A stretch of DNA of 32,440 bases from Nocardioidaceae bacterium (GTDB lineage: Bacteria > Actinomycetota > Actinomycetes > Propionibacteriales > Nocardioidaceae). How positions within the stretch are numbered: position 1 is the stretch's first letter; every line of letters begins with the position of its first letter. Positions 13,880-20,473 of this stretch are shown piece after piece. The stretch spans positions 1-32,440 of the forward strand of contig JABFXA010000199.1 in assembly GCA_013361955.1 (NCBI GenBank). Direction: 5' to 3'. Position numbers and translations under genes: made by a program. The notes beneath the pieces are model-generated. The model was not told where the DNA came from. It made no database searches and saw only the letters and a list, made by a program, of their open reading frames with translations.

Positions 13880-13981
13880 ATGACCTTCGGAGCGACGACG
13901 AAGCACCTCGTGGTTCGACGCCACGTGGACCTCGGCCGTACGCGCTCCATGATGTGTCTGCGCTGGCTGCACACCGCCTGA
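13880..13981 (+). CDS. Cysteine-type leader peptide upstream of nirA
   Basis: A 33-codon ORF ends 107 bases before nirA. Its middle, VVRRHVDLGRTRSMMC, fits the pattern RRxHxDLxRxxS..C of the short putative leader peptides found before sulfur-assimilation genes in Streptomyces and relatives. The only cysteine codon (TGT) is residue 26, near the end, as in those peptides. It starts about 37 bases after the predicted transcription start. The ATG at 13880 has no clear Shine-Dalgarno, so a GTG at 13910 (23 codons) is a possible true start. Downstream of its stop, GCCCG and CGGGC can pair around CTGATCCAG, and further small hairpins follow. The likely role is cysteine-dependent attenuation of the operon by ribosome stalling; this is inference from context and motif. 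Confidence 0.72.
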   Translation: MTFGATTKHLVVRRHVDLGRTRSMMCLRWLHTA

Positions 13982-14088
13982 TCGCCCGCTGATCCAGCCG
14001 GGCGCGCGGTCGCCGGCAGGCCCTCTCGACGACGAGGTCGAGCACGCCCCAGCGCATCGTGCGTCTCTTTCTCGAGGAGCGCATCTCC

Positions 14089-15849
14089 GTGACACCCCCC
14101 AGCAGCACCCCCTCCACGAAGCCGACCACGGCCGCCCCGCCCACCGGGCCCGGCCGCTCCGGACGGGCCCGCCAGAAGCGCGGCGAGGGCCAGTGGGCGC
14201 TCGGCTACCAGGAGCCGCTGAACCAGAACGAGCAGTCCAAGAAGGACGACAACCCGCTCAACGTCCGGGCCCGCATCGAGAACATCTACAGCCGCCGCGG
14301 CTTCGCCTCGATCGACGGCGCCGACCTGCGCGGCCGGTTCCGCTGGTTCGGGCTGTACACCCAGCGCAAGCCAGGTCTCGACGGTGGCAAGACGGGCGCC
14401 CTGGAGCCGGAGGAGCTGGACGACGAGTACTTCATGCTCCGGGTCCGCATCGACGGCGGTCGGCTGAGCACCGAGCAGCTGAGGGTGATCGGCGAGATCA
14501 GCACCGAGTTCGCCCGCGGCACGGCCGACGTCACCGACCGGCAGAACATCCAGCTGCACTGGATCCGCATCGAGGACGTGCCGACGATCTGGGAGCGCCT
14601 CGAGGCCGTCGGGCTGGACACCACCGAGGCCTGCGGCGACTCGCCCCGGGTCATCCTCGGCTCGCCCGTCGCCGGCATCGCGGCCGACGAGATCGTCGAC
14701 GGCACCCCGGCCATCGAGGAGATCAAGCGGCGCTACATCGGCGACCCGGAGTTCTCGAACCTGCCGCGCAAGTTCAAGACCGCGGTGTCCGGGCACCCGA
14801 GCCAGGACGTCGCCCCCGAGGTGAACGACGTGTCGTTCGTCGGCACCACGCACCCCGAGCACGGCCCCGGCTTCGACCTGTGGGTCGGCGGCGGGCTCTC
14901 CACCAACCCGATGCTCGCGCAGAAGCTCGGCGTGTGGGTGCCGGTCGAGGAGGTCGCAGAGGTCTGGGAAGGCGTCATCTCGATCTTCCGCGACTACGGC
15001 TACCGGCGGCTGCGCTCCCGCGCCCGGCTGAAGTTCCTGGTGCAGGACTGGGGCGTCGAGAAGTTCCGGCAGGTGCTGGAGAGCGAGTACCTGCACCGCA
15101 CCCTCGTCGACTGCGACTCCCCGGCCGTCCCCGAGCAGCAGGGCGACCACATCGGCGTGCACCCGCAGAAGGACGGCCGGTACTTCGTCGGCGCGGCGAC
15201 CACCGTGGGCCGCGTCGACGGCCGGGTGCTCACCCGGCTGGCCGAGGTCGCCGAGGAGCACGGCTCGCGACGGGTCCGCACCACGCCGTACCAGAAGCTG
15301 CTGGTGCTCGACGTCGAGGCCGACCGGGTCGACAGCCTGGTCGGCGCGCTCGACGACCTCGGCCTGTCGGCGCGGCCGTCGTACTGGCGGCGCTCGACGA
15401 TGGCGTGCACCGGCATCGAGTTCTGCAAGCTCGCGATCGTCGAGACCAAGGAGCGCGCGGCCGACCTGGTCGCGGAGCTGGAGCGGCGGTTCCCCGACCT
15501 GGACACCCCGATCACCGTCAACGTGAACGGCTGCCCGAACGCCTGCGCCCGCACCCAGGTCGCCGACATCGGCCTCAAGGGTCAGCTGGTCCTCGACCAG
15601 GACGGCAACCAGGTCGAGGGCTTCCAGGTGCACCTCGGCGGCGGCCTCGGCCTCGACCCGCGGTTCGGCAAGAAGCTCCGGGCGCACAAGGTCACCAGCG
15701 CCGGGCTCGAGGACTACGTCACGAACGTCGTGCACGCCTTCCTCGACCAGCGCGAGGACGGCGAGCGGTTCGCCGACTGGGTGGCGCGGGCCGACGACGT
15801 CGCGCTGCGTGGCGAGCAAGGCGTCCGCGAGCTGGAGCCGGCCCGATGA
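14089..15849 (+). CDS. nirA: Ferredoxin-dependent sulfite (nitrite/sulfite) reductase
   Basis: The 586-residue protein is a siroheme/[4Fe-4S] reductase. Two ferredoxin-like and two nitrite/sulfite-reductase repeats are visible; the cluster-siroheme ligands are C440 and C446 in CTGIEFC and C482 and C486 in NGCPNAC. Siroheme-contacting segments such as TDRQNIQLHWIRIEDV are also present. Genes of this family are often named nitrite reductase, but the operon partners cysH and a sirohydrochlorin chelatase show it is the assimilatory sulfite reductase reducing sulfite to sulfide. The GTG at 14089 is chosen because GAGGAG precedes it by 9 bases; the GTG at 14059 would add ten residues. Expression is probably controlled by the leader peptide at 13880-13981. 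The stop overlaps the mini-ORF of the repeat element that follows. Confidence 0.94.
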   Translation: MTPPSSTPSTKPTTAAPPTGPGRSGRARQKRGEGQWALGYQEPLNQNEQSKKDDNPLNVRARIENIYSRRGFASIDGADLRGRFRWFGLYTQRKPGLDGGKTGALEPEELDDEYFMLRVRIDGGRLSTEQLRVIGEISTEFARGTADVTDRQNIQLHWIRIEDVPTIWERLEAVGLDTTEACGDSPRVILGSPVAGIAADEIVDGTPAIEEIKRRYIGDPEFSNLPRKFKTAVSGHPSQDVAPEVNDVSFVGTTHPEHGPGFDLWVGGGLSTNPMLAQKLGVWVPVEEVAEVWEGVISIFRDYGYRRLRSRARLKFLVQDWGVEKFRQVLESEYLHRTLVDCDSPAVPEQQGDHIGVHPQKDGRYFVGAATTVGRVDGRVLTRLAEVAEEHGSRRVRTTPYQKLLVLDVEADRVDSLVGALDDLGLSARPSYWRRSTMACTGIEFCKLAIVETKERAADLVAELERRFPDLDTPITVNVNGCPNACARTQVADIGLKGQLVLDQDGNQVEGFQVHLGGGLGLDPRFGKKLRAHKVTSAGLEDYVTNVVHAFLDQREDGERFADWVARADDVALRGEQGVRELEPAR

Positions 15850-15923
15850 ACTCACCCCACGAAACCGCACTCTGCGCTCGCTTCGCTCACTCCGTTCACG
15901 CTTCCGCGGGGACCCCGAGATGA
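15846..15923 (+). repeat. Short ATGA-junction repeat element, copy A (25-codon mini-ORF)
   Basis: Seventy bases lie between ATGA at 15846-15849 (containing the nirA stop) and ATGA at 15920-15923 (the start of the next gene). The right half includes GCTCACTCCG, CGCTTCCGCGGGGACCCCG and a small palindrome CGGGG-A-CCCCG just before the next ATG. A second copy, in inverse genomic orientation, is at 20396-20473. By hand the two share about 56 of 68 aligned positions with one compensating gap. Each copy forms an ORF of exactly 25 codons that begins in ATGA with the upstream stop and ends in ATGA with the downstream start. Removing the 70 bases plus one ATGA gives a normal 4-bp overlap of nirA and the zinc-ribbon gene, which suggests an insertion with 4-bp target duplication. 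Confidence 0.7.
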
Positions 15924-16096
15924 GCGAGCACGCGCGCGCGGTCCCGTTCCACTGCCCGTACTGCGGCGACGAGAACCTCCGTCCGAGCGAGGAGGGGCAC
16001 GGTTCGTGGGAGTGCCACTCCTGCCTGCGCGCGTTCTCGCTCAAGATGCTCGGCCTGCTCCCCCACCCCTCTTCGCACCAGGAGGCGCCGCGATGA
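15920..16096 (+). CDS. Zinc-ribbon miniprotein of the sulfur-assimilation operon
   Basis: The 58-residue protein has a zinc-ribbon: CPYCGDEN at residues 12-19 and ECHSCLRAF at about 31-39, i.e. two CxxC knuckles. The hydrophobic tail SLKMLGLLP follows. A small protein of this kind stands between nirA and cysH in Streptomyces sulfur operons, where it has sometimes been mislabelled an insertion element protein. Its role is unknown; a redox, iron-sulfur or assembly function next to two Fe-S reductases would be reasonable but is speculation. The ATG at 15920 is stop-start coupled (ATGA) to the repeat mini-ORF upstream, and its own TGA overlaps the cysH ATG. No true Shine-Dalgarno is visible, only GGGGACC. 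Confidence 0.82.
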   Translation: MSEHARAVPFHCPYCGDENLRPSEEGHGSWECHSCLRAFSLKMLGLLPHPSSHQEAPR

Positions 16097-16839
16097 CGAC
16101 GGCGACGACCGAGGCGGCCCGCCTCTTCAAGGGCACCCACGCCGACGGCCGCACCGAGGCCGAGCTCCAGCAGCTCGTCCGGCACGCCGGCGCCGAGCTC
16201 GAGCTCGCCCCCGCCGAGGTGATCATCGAGTGGGCGGTCGCGACGTTCGGCGACCGGTTCGCGATCACCTCGTCGATGAGCGACGCGGTGCTCGCGCACC
16301 TCGCGTCGACCGTGGCGCCGGACATCGACGTGGTGTTCCTCGACACCGGCTACCACTTCGTGGAGACGATCGGCACCCGCGACGCCGTCGAGGCGACGCT
16401 GCCGGTGAACCTGATCAACGTCACCCCGAAGCAGACCGTGGCCGAGCAGGACGCGGCGTACGGCAAGGACCTCTTCGCGCGCGACCCCGACCTGTGCTGC
16501 GCGCTGCGCAAGGTCAAGCCGCTCGAGGAGGCGCTGTCCGGGTACGACGCCTGGGCGACCGGGCTGCGGCGCGACGAGACGCACAACCGGGTGATCGCCC
16601 CCGTCATCGGCTGGGACGAGAAGAAGCGCAAGGTCAAGGTCTCGCCGCTGGCGCGGTGGACGGCCGACGACGTCGACCGGTACATCGCCGAGAACAACGT
16701 CCTGGTGAACCCGCTGCAGTACGACGGCTACCCGTCCATCGGCTGCTGGCCGTGCACCCGGCGCGTGGCGCCCGGCGAGGACCCGCGCAGCGGACGCTGG
16801 GCCGGCACCGGCAAGACCGAGTGCGGCATCCACCAATGA
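16093..16839 (+). CDS. cysH: Assimilatory APS/PAPS reductase with [4Fe-4S] cluster
   Basis: The 248-residue protein belongs to the adenylyl/phosphoadenylyl-sulfate reductases, which form sulfite for NirA. The PP-loop-type nucleotide region ITSSMSDAVLAHLA and VVFLDTGYHFVETI are present. Cluster cysteines are the pair C135-C136 (LCCALRKVKPL) and C218/C221 (GCWPC), and the catalytic cysteine is C244 in ECGIH. The CC...CxxC set indicates the [4Fe-4S] type that generally uses APS, rather than the E. coli-type cluster-free PAPS enzyme. The ATG at 16093 has AGGAGG upstream and overlaps the previous stop as ATGA. cysDNC (sulfate activation) genes do not follow, unlike in many relatives, so they must be elsewhere. 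Confidence 0.93.
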   Translation: MTTATTEAARLFKGTHADGRTEAELQQLVRHAGAELELAPAEVIIEWAVATFGDRFAITSSMSDAVLAHLASTVAPDIDVVFLDTGYHFVETIGTRDAVEATLPVNLINVTPKQTVAEQDAAYGKDLFARDPDLCCALRKVKPLEEALSGYDAWATGLRRDETHNRVIAPVIGWDEKKRKVKVSPLARWTADDVDRYIAENNVLVNPLQYDGYPSIGCWPCTRRVAPGEDPRSGRWAGTGKTECGIHQ

Positions 16840-16907
16840 GCACCACCACGATCCCCACCACCGACAGCGTCGTCGGGCCCACCTCGGACAGGAGGCCCCA
16901 GCCATGA
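16836..16907 (+). CDS. 23-codon coupled mini-ORF between cysH and cbiX
   Basis: Between cysH and cbiX a small ORF begins in ATGA with the cysH stop (16836-16839) and ends in ATGA with the cbiX start (16904-16907). Its threonine- and proline-rich product, MSTTTIPTTDSVV then GPTSDRRPQP, has no recognisable domain. It has no sequence similarity to the repeat mini-ORFs at 15846 and 20396. It may be a translational-coupling spacer, since it contains the GGACAGGAGG ribosome-binding site of cbiX. It could also be the remaining N-terminus of a lost gene, because cysD- or cysC-like proteins begin with similar MTTT-type sequence and normally occupy this spot. Translation is unproven. Confidence 0.3.
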   Translation: MSTTTIPTTDSVVGPTSDRRPQP

Positions 16908-17647
16908 CCGCACCCGCCCTGGTCGCCCTCGCCCACGGCAGCCGTGACCCGCGCTCGGCGCAGACCATCAAGGCGCTCGTCGACGAGGTCCGCAAGACCC
17001 GTCCCGACCTGCGCATCGAGCCGGCGTTCCTGGATCTCTCCAAGCCGTCGTTCCCGACGGTGGTCGACCGGCTCGTCAAGGCCGGGTACGACGAGATCGT
17101 CGTCGTACCGCTGCTGCTCACGGAGGCGTACCACGCGAAGGTCGACGTGCCTGCCGCGGTCCGCGAGGCCTCGGAGCGGCACGAGGGCCTGCGCATCCGC
17201 GCGACCGACGTACTCGGGCTGGAGCCGGTGTTCCTCGAGGTGCTCGACCGCCGGCTGCGGGCCGCGCTGAAGGCCGCCCGGGTCCGCGAGCTCGACGCCC
17301 TGGTGCTGGCCGCGGCCGGCTCCTCGGACCACCTCGCGAACCAGGCGGTCACCCGGCTGGCCCGGCTCTGGGGCACCCGGCACCGGCTGCCGACCGTCGC
17401 GGCGTACGCGTCAGCGGCCCCGCCGGCCACCGGCGAGGCGGTCCGCCAGTTCCGGGCCGAGGGGCGCCGGCACATCGCGGTCGGGTCGCTGTTCCTGGCC
17501 CCCGGCACGCTCCCCGACCGGGCCGGCGAGCTCGCCCTGGAGGCCGGCGCCGTCGCCGTCTCCGCCCCGCTTGGCGCCGACCCCGAGGTGGCCCGCACCA
17601 TCCTCGCCCGCTACGCCGTCGGCGCCGTCGAGCTCGTCCCCGTCTGA
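16904..17647 (+). CDS. Sirohydrochlorin chelatase (CbiX/SirB-like)
   Basis: The 247-residue protein has the two-domain CbiX layout. The N-terminal half opens with LVALAHGSRDPRSAQT, whose histidine is a metal/catalytic residue, and contains VVVPLLLTEAYHAKVDVP with the second histidine. The C-terminal half repeats the fold with less conserved LVLAAAGSSDHLANQAV and IAVGSLFLAPGTLPDR. In this operon the reaction would be insertion of iron into sirohydrochlorin to give siroheme, the NirA cofactor; cobalt insertion for cobalamin is the alternative. The ATG at 16904 has CAGGAGG upstream and is ATGA-coupled to the preceding mini-ORF. It is the last gene of the sulfur operon; a repeat-derived hairpin follows directly after the stop. 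Confidence 0.88.
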   Translation: MTAPALVALAHGSRDPRSAQTIKALVDEVRKTRPDLRIEPAFLDLSKPSFPTVVDRLVKAGYDEIVVVPLLLTEAYHAKVDVPAAVREASERHEGLRIRATDVLGLEPVFLEVLDRRLRAALKAARVRELDALVLAAAGSSDHLANQAVTRLARLWGTRHRLPTVAAYASAAPPATGEAVRQFRAEGRRHIAVGSLFLAPGTLPDRAGELALEAGAVAVSAPLGADPEVARTILARYAVGAVELVPV

Positions 17648-17766
17648 CGCCGAGGCGCGCGTACTGGTGCGTAGATCTGCGCCGAGGCGCGAGTAGTTGT
17701 GAGGACGTCCACGCAACTACGCGCGCCTCGGCGTAGCTGCGGCCGCAACAACACGCGCCTCGGCGT
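17647..17766. repeat. Four-copy palindromic repeat array
   Basis: Four related units with core CGCCGAGGCGCG occur between cbiX and lpdA: direct copies at 17647-17665 and 17678-17700, and inverted copies at 17713-17735 and 17745-17766. The fuller consensus is ACGCCGAGGCGCG followed by nGTAGTTG. Copies 2 and 3 can form a hairpin with a stem of about 20 bp and a loop of about 12-14 bases (TGAGGACGTCCACG region). Copies 1 and 4 could form an outer stem. The array could work as a terminator for the sulfur operon and looks like a REP/BIME-type intergenic repeat. No coding sequence is present. Confidence 0.8.
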
Positions 17767-17810
17767 GGTGACGTGGGCCACCGGCGTCGTGGTCGGGGCG
17801 TCGGCTCCCC

Positions 17811-17816
17811 TAGGCT
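17811..17816 (+). promoter_or_regulatory. -10 box for leaderless lpdA
   Basis: TAGGCT, seven bases before the ATG at 17824, with no Shine-Dalgarno in between (CTGCGGT). Confidence 0.5.
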
Positions 17817-17823
17817 CTGCGGT

Positions 17824-19224
17824 ATGAGCGAACACTTCGACGTCGTCGTCCTCGGCGCCGGACCCGGTGGGTACGTCGCCGCGATCCGCGCCTCGCAGCT
17901 GGGCAAGAAGGTCGCGGTCGTGGAGGACAAGTACTGGGGCGGGGTCTGCCTCAACGTCGGGTGCATCCCCTCGAAGGCGCTGCTGCGCAACGCCGAGCTC
18001 GCGCACATCATCACGCACGAGAAGGACAAGTTCGGGATCACCGGCGACGCGTCGATGGACTTCAAGCCGACGCACGCCCGCAGCCGCAAGGTGTCCGAGG
18101 GCATCGTCAAGGGCGTGCACTTCCTGATGAAGAAGAACAAGATCACCGAGGTCGACGGCTGGGGCACGCTGACCGGCCCGAAGTCGATGGACGTGGCGCT
18201 CAAGGACGGCGGCACCGAGCAGCTCACCTACGACAACCTGATCCTCGCCACCGGCGCGACCACCCGGCTGATCCCCGGTACGTCGCTGTCCGAGCGCGTG
18301 GTCACCTACGAGGAGCAGATCCTCGACGAGCAGCTGCCCGAGAGCATCGTGATCGCCGGCTCCGGCGCGATCGGCGTCGAGTTCGCCTACGTCATGAAGA
18401 ACTTCGGCGTGGACGTGACGATCGTCGAGTTCCTCGACCGGATGGTGCCGACCGAGGACGCCGAGGTGTCCAAGGAGCTGCTCAAGCACTACAAGAAGCT
18501 CGGCGTCACGGTGATGCTCTCGACCAAGGTCGAGTCCATCGACGACTCCGGCGACAAGGTCAAGGTCACCGTCTCCCCCGCGAACGGCGGCGACCAGCAG
18601 GTCATCGAGACCGACAAGGTGCTGCAGGCGATCGGGTTCGCCCCGCGCGTCGAGGGCTTCGGCATCGAGGCCGCCGGGGTCCGGGTCACCGACCGCGGCG
18701 CGATCGAGACCGACGAGTACGGCCGCACGAACGTCGACGGCGTCTACGCGATCGGCGACTGCACCGGCAAGCTGATGCTCGCGCACACCGCCGAGGCGCA
18801 GGGCGTGGTCGCGGCCGAGGTGATCGCCGGCGCCGAGACGATGCCGGTGGCCATCGACTTCATCCCGCGCGCGACGTACTGCCAGCCGCAGGTGGCGTCC
18901 TTCGGCTACTCCGAGGAGCAGGCCAAGGAGAAGGGGTACGACGTCAAGACGGCCAAGTTCCCGTTCTCCGCCAACGGCAAGGCGATGGGGCTCGGCGACG
19001 GAGTCGGGTTCGTGAAGGTGGTCGCCGACGCGAAGTACAACGAGATCCTCGGCGCGCACATGATCGGCCCCGACGTCACCGAGCTGCTGCCGGCGCTGAC
19101 CCTCGCGCAGCGGTGGGACCTCACCGCCGACGAGGTGGCCCGCAACGTGTTCGCGCACCCGACGCTGTCCGAGGCGGTCAAGGAGGCCGTCGAGGGCATC
19201 GCCGGCCACATGATCAACCTCTAG
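17824..19224 (+). CDS. lpdA: Dihydrolipoyl dehydrogenase (E3)
   Basis: The 466-residue flavoprotein reoxidises dihydrolipoamide of pyruvate and 2-oxoglutarate dehydrogenase complexes. It shows the FAD GAGPGG motif (residues 11-16), the redox disulfide C42/C47 in [14 protein letters not shown], the second dinucleotide site [14 protein letters not shown], the FAD-contacting [21 protein letters not shown] and the C-terminal catalytic [11 protein letters not shown] His-Glu segment. Length and motifs are complete. The ATG at 17824 has a TAGGCT -10 box 7 bases upstream and no Shine-Dalgarno, so translation is probably leaderless. The TCAACCTCT at its 3' end (19214-19222) is duplicated immediately after the stop (19226-19234). 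No lipoyl-enzyme partners are adjacent. Confidence 0.96.
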   Translation: MSEHFDVVVLGAGPGGYVAAIRASQLGKKVAVVEDKYWGGVCLNVGCIPSKALLRNAELAHIITHEKDKFGITGDASMDFKPTHARSRKVSEGIVKGVHFLMKKNKITEVDGWGTLTGPKSMDVALKDGGTEQLTYDNLILATGATTRLIPGTSLSERVVTYEEQILDEQLPESIVIAGSGAIGVEFAYVMKNFGVDVTIVEFLDRMVPTEDAEVSKELLKHYKKLGVTVMLSTKVESIDDSGDKVKVTVSPANGGDQQVIETDKVLQAIGFAPRVEGFGIEAAGVRVTDRGAIETDEYGRTNVDGVYAIGDCTGKLMLAHTAEAQGVVAAEVIAGAETMPVAIDFIPRATYCQPQVASFGYSEEQAKEKGYDVKTAKFPFSANGKAMGLGDGVGFVKVVADAKYNEILGAHMIGPDVTELLPALTLAQRWDLTADEVARNVFAHPTLSEAVKEAVEGIAGHMINL

Positions 19225-19236
19225 GTCAACCTCTGG

Positions 19237-19258
19237 CCGCCCGTCCCTCAGTGGGCGG
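19237..19258. terminator. Hairpin between lpdA and trhA-like gene
   Basis: CCGCCC (19237-19242) pairs with GGGCGG (19253-19258) over a 10-base loop that contains the minus-strand stop codon. It is a plausible shared terminator for the two convergent genes, without a T run. Confidence 0.4.
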
Positions 19259-19916
19259 TGGCGGTGGCGATGGTGACGCCGGCGAGGTGCGCGGAGAACG
19301 CGAGCAGCGTCAGCGCGTGGAACACCTCGTGGAAGCCGAAGTGCCGCGGGAACGGGTTCGGCCGCTGCAGCCCGTAGACCACGCCGCCGACGGTGTAGAG
19401 CAGCCCGCCGAGCGCGACCAGCGCCAGCACCGCCGGCCCGGTGTGCTCGCCGAGCGTCTTGGCGAACGGGATCGCGGCCCAGCCGAGCCCGAGGTACAGC
19501 GGCGTGCACACCCAGCGCGGCGCGGTCGGCCACAGCAGCCGGAACGCGATCCCGACCGCGGCGCCGCCCCACGCCACGGCGAGCAGCAGCGGCCGCGCGA
19601 CGCCGTCGGCGAGCAGCGCGAACGGCGTGTAGGTGCCGGCGATCAGCACGAAGATGCAGGCATGGTCGGCCCGCACCAGCAGCGTGTGCACCCGCGGGGA
19701 CCAGCCGCCGCGGTGGTTGGTCGCGGACACCGCGAAGAGCACCAGCGCGCAGGCCACAAAGACGGCGGCGCCGAGCCGCGGGACGCCGGCGCGGGCGGCC
19801 GGCACCACCACCAGCCCGGCCAGGAGCACGAGGGGGACGGCGGCCGCGTGCAGCCAGCCCCGCATCCGCGGGCGGACGGCCCGGTGTGCAGGAGGGGCGG
19901 TCACGGCGTGGCTCAC
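19248..19916 (-). CDS. trhA: Haemolysin III / TrhA (PAQR-like) membrane protein
   Basis: The 222-residue protein has about seven hydrophobic segments and the HlyIII landmarks: SATNHRGGWSPRVHTLLVRADHA written as ATNHRGG then RVHTLLVRADHACIFVLIAG, TYTPFALL, and the C-terminal HFGFHEVFHALTLLAFSAH with the conserved metal-binding histidines. Bacterial members (YqfA/TrhA) affect membrane energetics and lipid homeostasis; haemolytic activity is not implied. The GTG at 19916 is preferred because GGAGGAGG ends 5 bases upstream; the frame runs open to 19988 and an ATG at 19862 region is a shorter option. It is convergent with lpdA. Confidence 0.88.
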   Translation of the reverse strand: MSHAVTAPPAHRAVRPRMRGWLHAAAVPLVLLAGLVVVPAARAGVPRLGAAVFVACALVLFAVSATNHRGGWSPRVHTLLVRADHACIFVLIAGTYTPFALLADGVARPLLLAVAWGGAAVGIAFRLLWPTAPRWVCTPLYLGLGWAAIPFAKTLGEHTGPAVLALVALGGLLYTVGGVVYGLQRPNPFPRHFGFHEVFHALTLLAFSAHLAGVTIATATAH

Positions 19917-20021
19917 CAGGGCCTCCTCCAGGTCGTGTCGTCCCCACGTGCTTCGGCTACTCCTACCCGCTGCTGAGGCAACCGGCACATTCCGGTCAAG
20001 ACCAGTGCGTACGGCGCAGCC

Positions 20022-20399
20022 TCAGCCGACCAGCCGGTCCAGCAGGTGCTCGAGCTGCCGCGCCGGGTCGTCCGTGGTGCCGCCGTGCACCGGACCGGGC
20101 TGCACGACGGTGCTCCTCGGCGCCTTCAGGAACCCGAACCGGGTGCCCAGCGGACCCCGCCCGGCGTCGCCCGCGGACGCGTCCCCGCGGCACACCGACT
20201 CGACCGCCCGGAGGGCCGAGCACACCCCGTCGAGGTCCACCTCGGGGCTGAGCGCGGCGAGCCGCTCGCGGTCCACGTGGCAGGCGGCCTCGAGGTAGTC
20301 GGCCTGCTGGCAGTAGAGCACCACGCCGACGTTCACGAACTCCTCGCGGTCCACGCGGGGCACGCACCGGAGCACGACGTACTGGAAGGGCAGGCTCAT
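20022..20399 (-). CDS. DUF3037 protein, partner of HipA-like kinase
   Basis: The 125-residue product begins SLPFQYVVLRCVPRVDREEF and continues VNVGVVLYCQQADYLEA, the signature of DUF3037 proteins. A small C-terminal part contains GTRFGFLKAPRSTVVQPGP and ends in a helix DPARQLEHLLDRLV. The function is unknown. Genes of this family are regularly found directly after a HipA-like kinase gene, as here. The ATG at 20399 is ATGA-coupled to the mini-ORF of the repeat element; without that element it would overlap the kinase stop by four bases. No Shine-Dalgarno is visible apart from GGGGACC in the repeat. Confidence 0.83.
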   Translation of the reverse strand: MSLPFQYVVLRCVPRVDREEFVNVGVVLYCQQADYLEAACHVDRERLAALSPEVDLDGVCSALRAVESVCRGDASAGDAGRGPLGTRFGFLKAPRSTVVQPGPVHGGTTDDPARQLEHLLDRLVG

Positions 20400-20473
20400 C
20401 CGGGGTCCCCGCGGAAGCGCGACCGGAGTGAGCCCTGCGAGCGCAGGGAGCGGTTCAGAGGGGTGGGGATCAT
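20396..20473 (-). repeat. Short ATGA-junction repeat element, copy B (25-codon mini-ORF)
   Basis: Second copy of the element at 15846-15923, now on the minus strand. Seventy bases lie between ATGA (20473-20470, containing the HipA-like stop) and ATGA (20399-20396, start of the DUF3037 gene). The right half is nearly identical to copy A (GCTCACTCCG, CGCTTCCGCGGGGACCCCG). The left half is more diverged and contains a perfect CCCTGCG-CT-CGCAGGG palindrome not kept in copy A. The mini-ORF has 25 codons like copy A but uses a different reading frame of the repeat; a one-base gap on each side restores the coupling. It encodes an arginine- and serine-rich peptide (SLRSQGSLRSRFRGDPG). Confidence 0.7.

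Noticed and set aside
13750-13880. Glycine or SAM riboswitch in front of glyA or nirA
   Set aside because: The glyA start is only 7 bases from its -10 box, leaving no leader, and the nirA leader lacks recognisable riboswitch core sequences; a leader peptide explains it better.
13828-17601. Very long minus-strand open frame opposite the sulfur operon (and similar frames opposite glyA, lpdA and others)
   Set aside because: These are GC-rich antisense shadows of strong genes with low-complexity arginine, alanine and proline content and no domains.
19214-19234. 9-bp direct repeat TCAACCTCT at the lpdA stop as an insertion footprint
   Set aside because: Nothing lies between the copies except AGG, so a small slippage duplication is a sufficient explanation.
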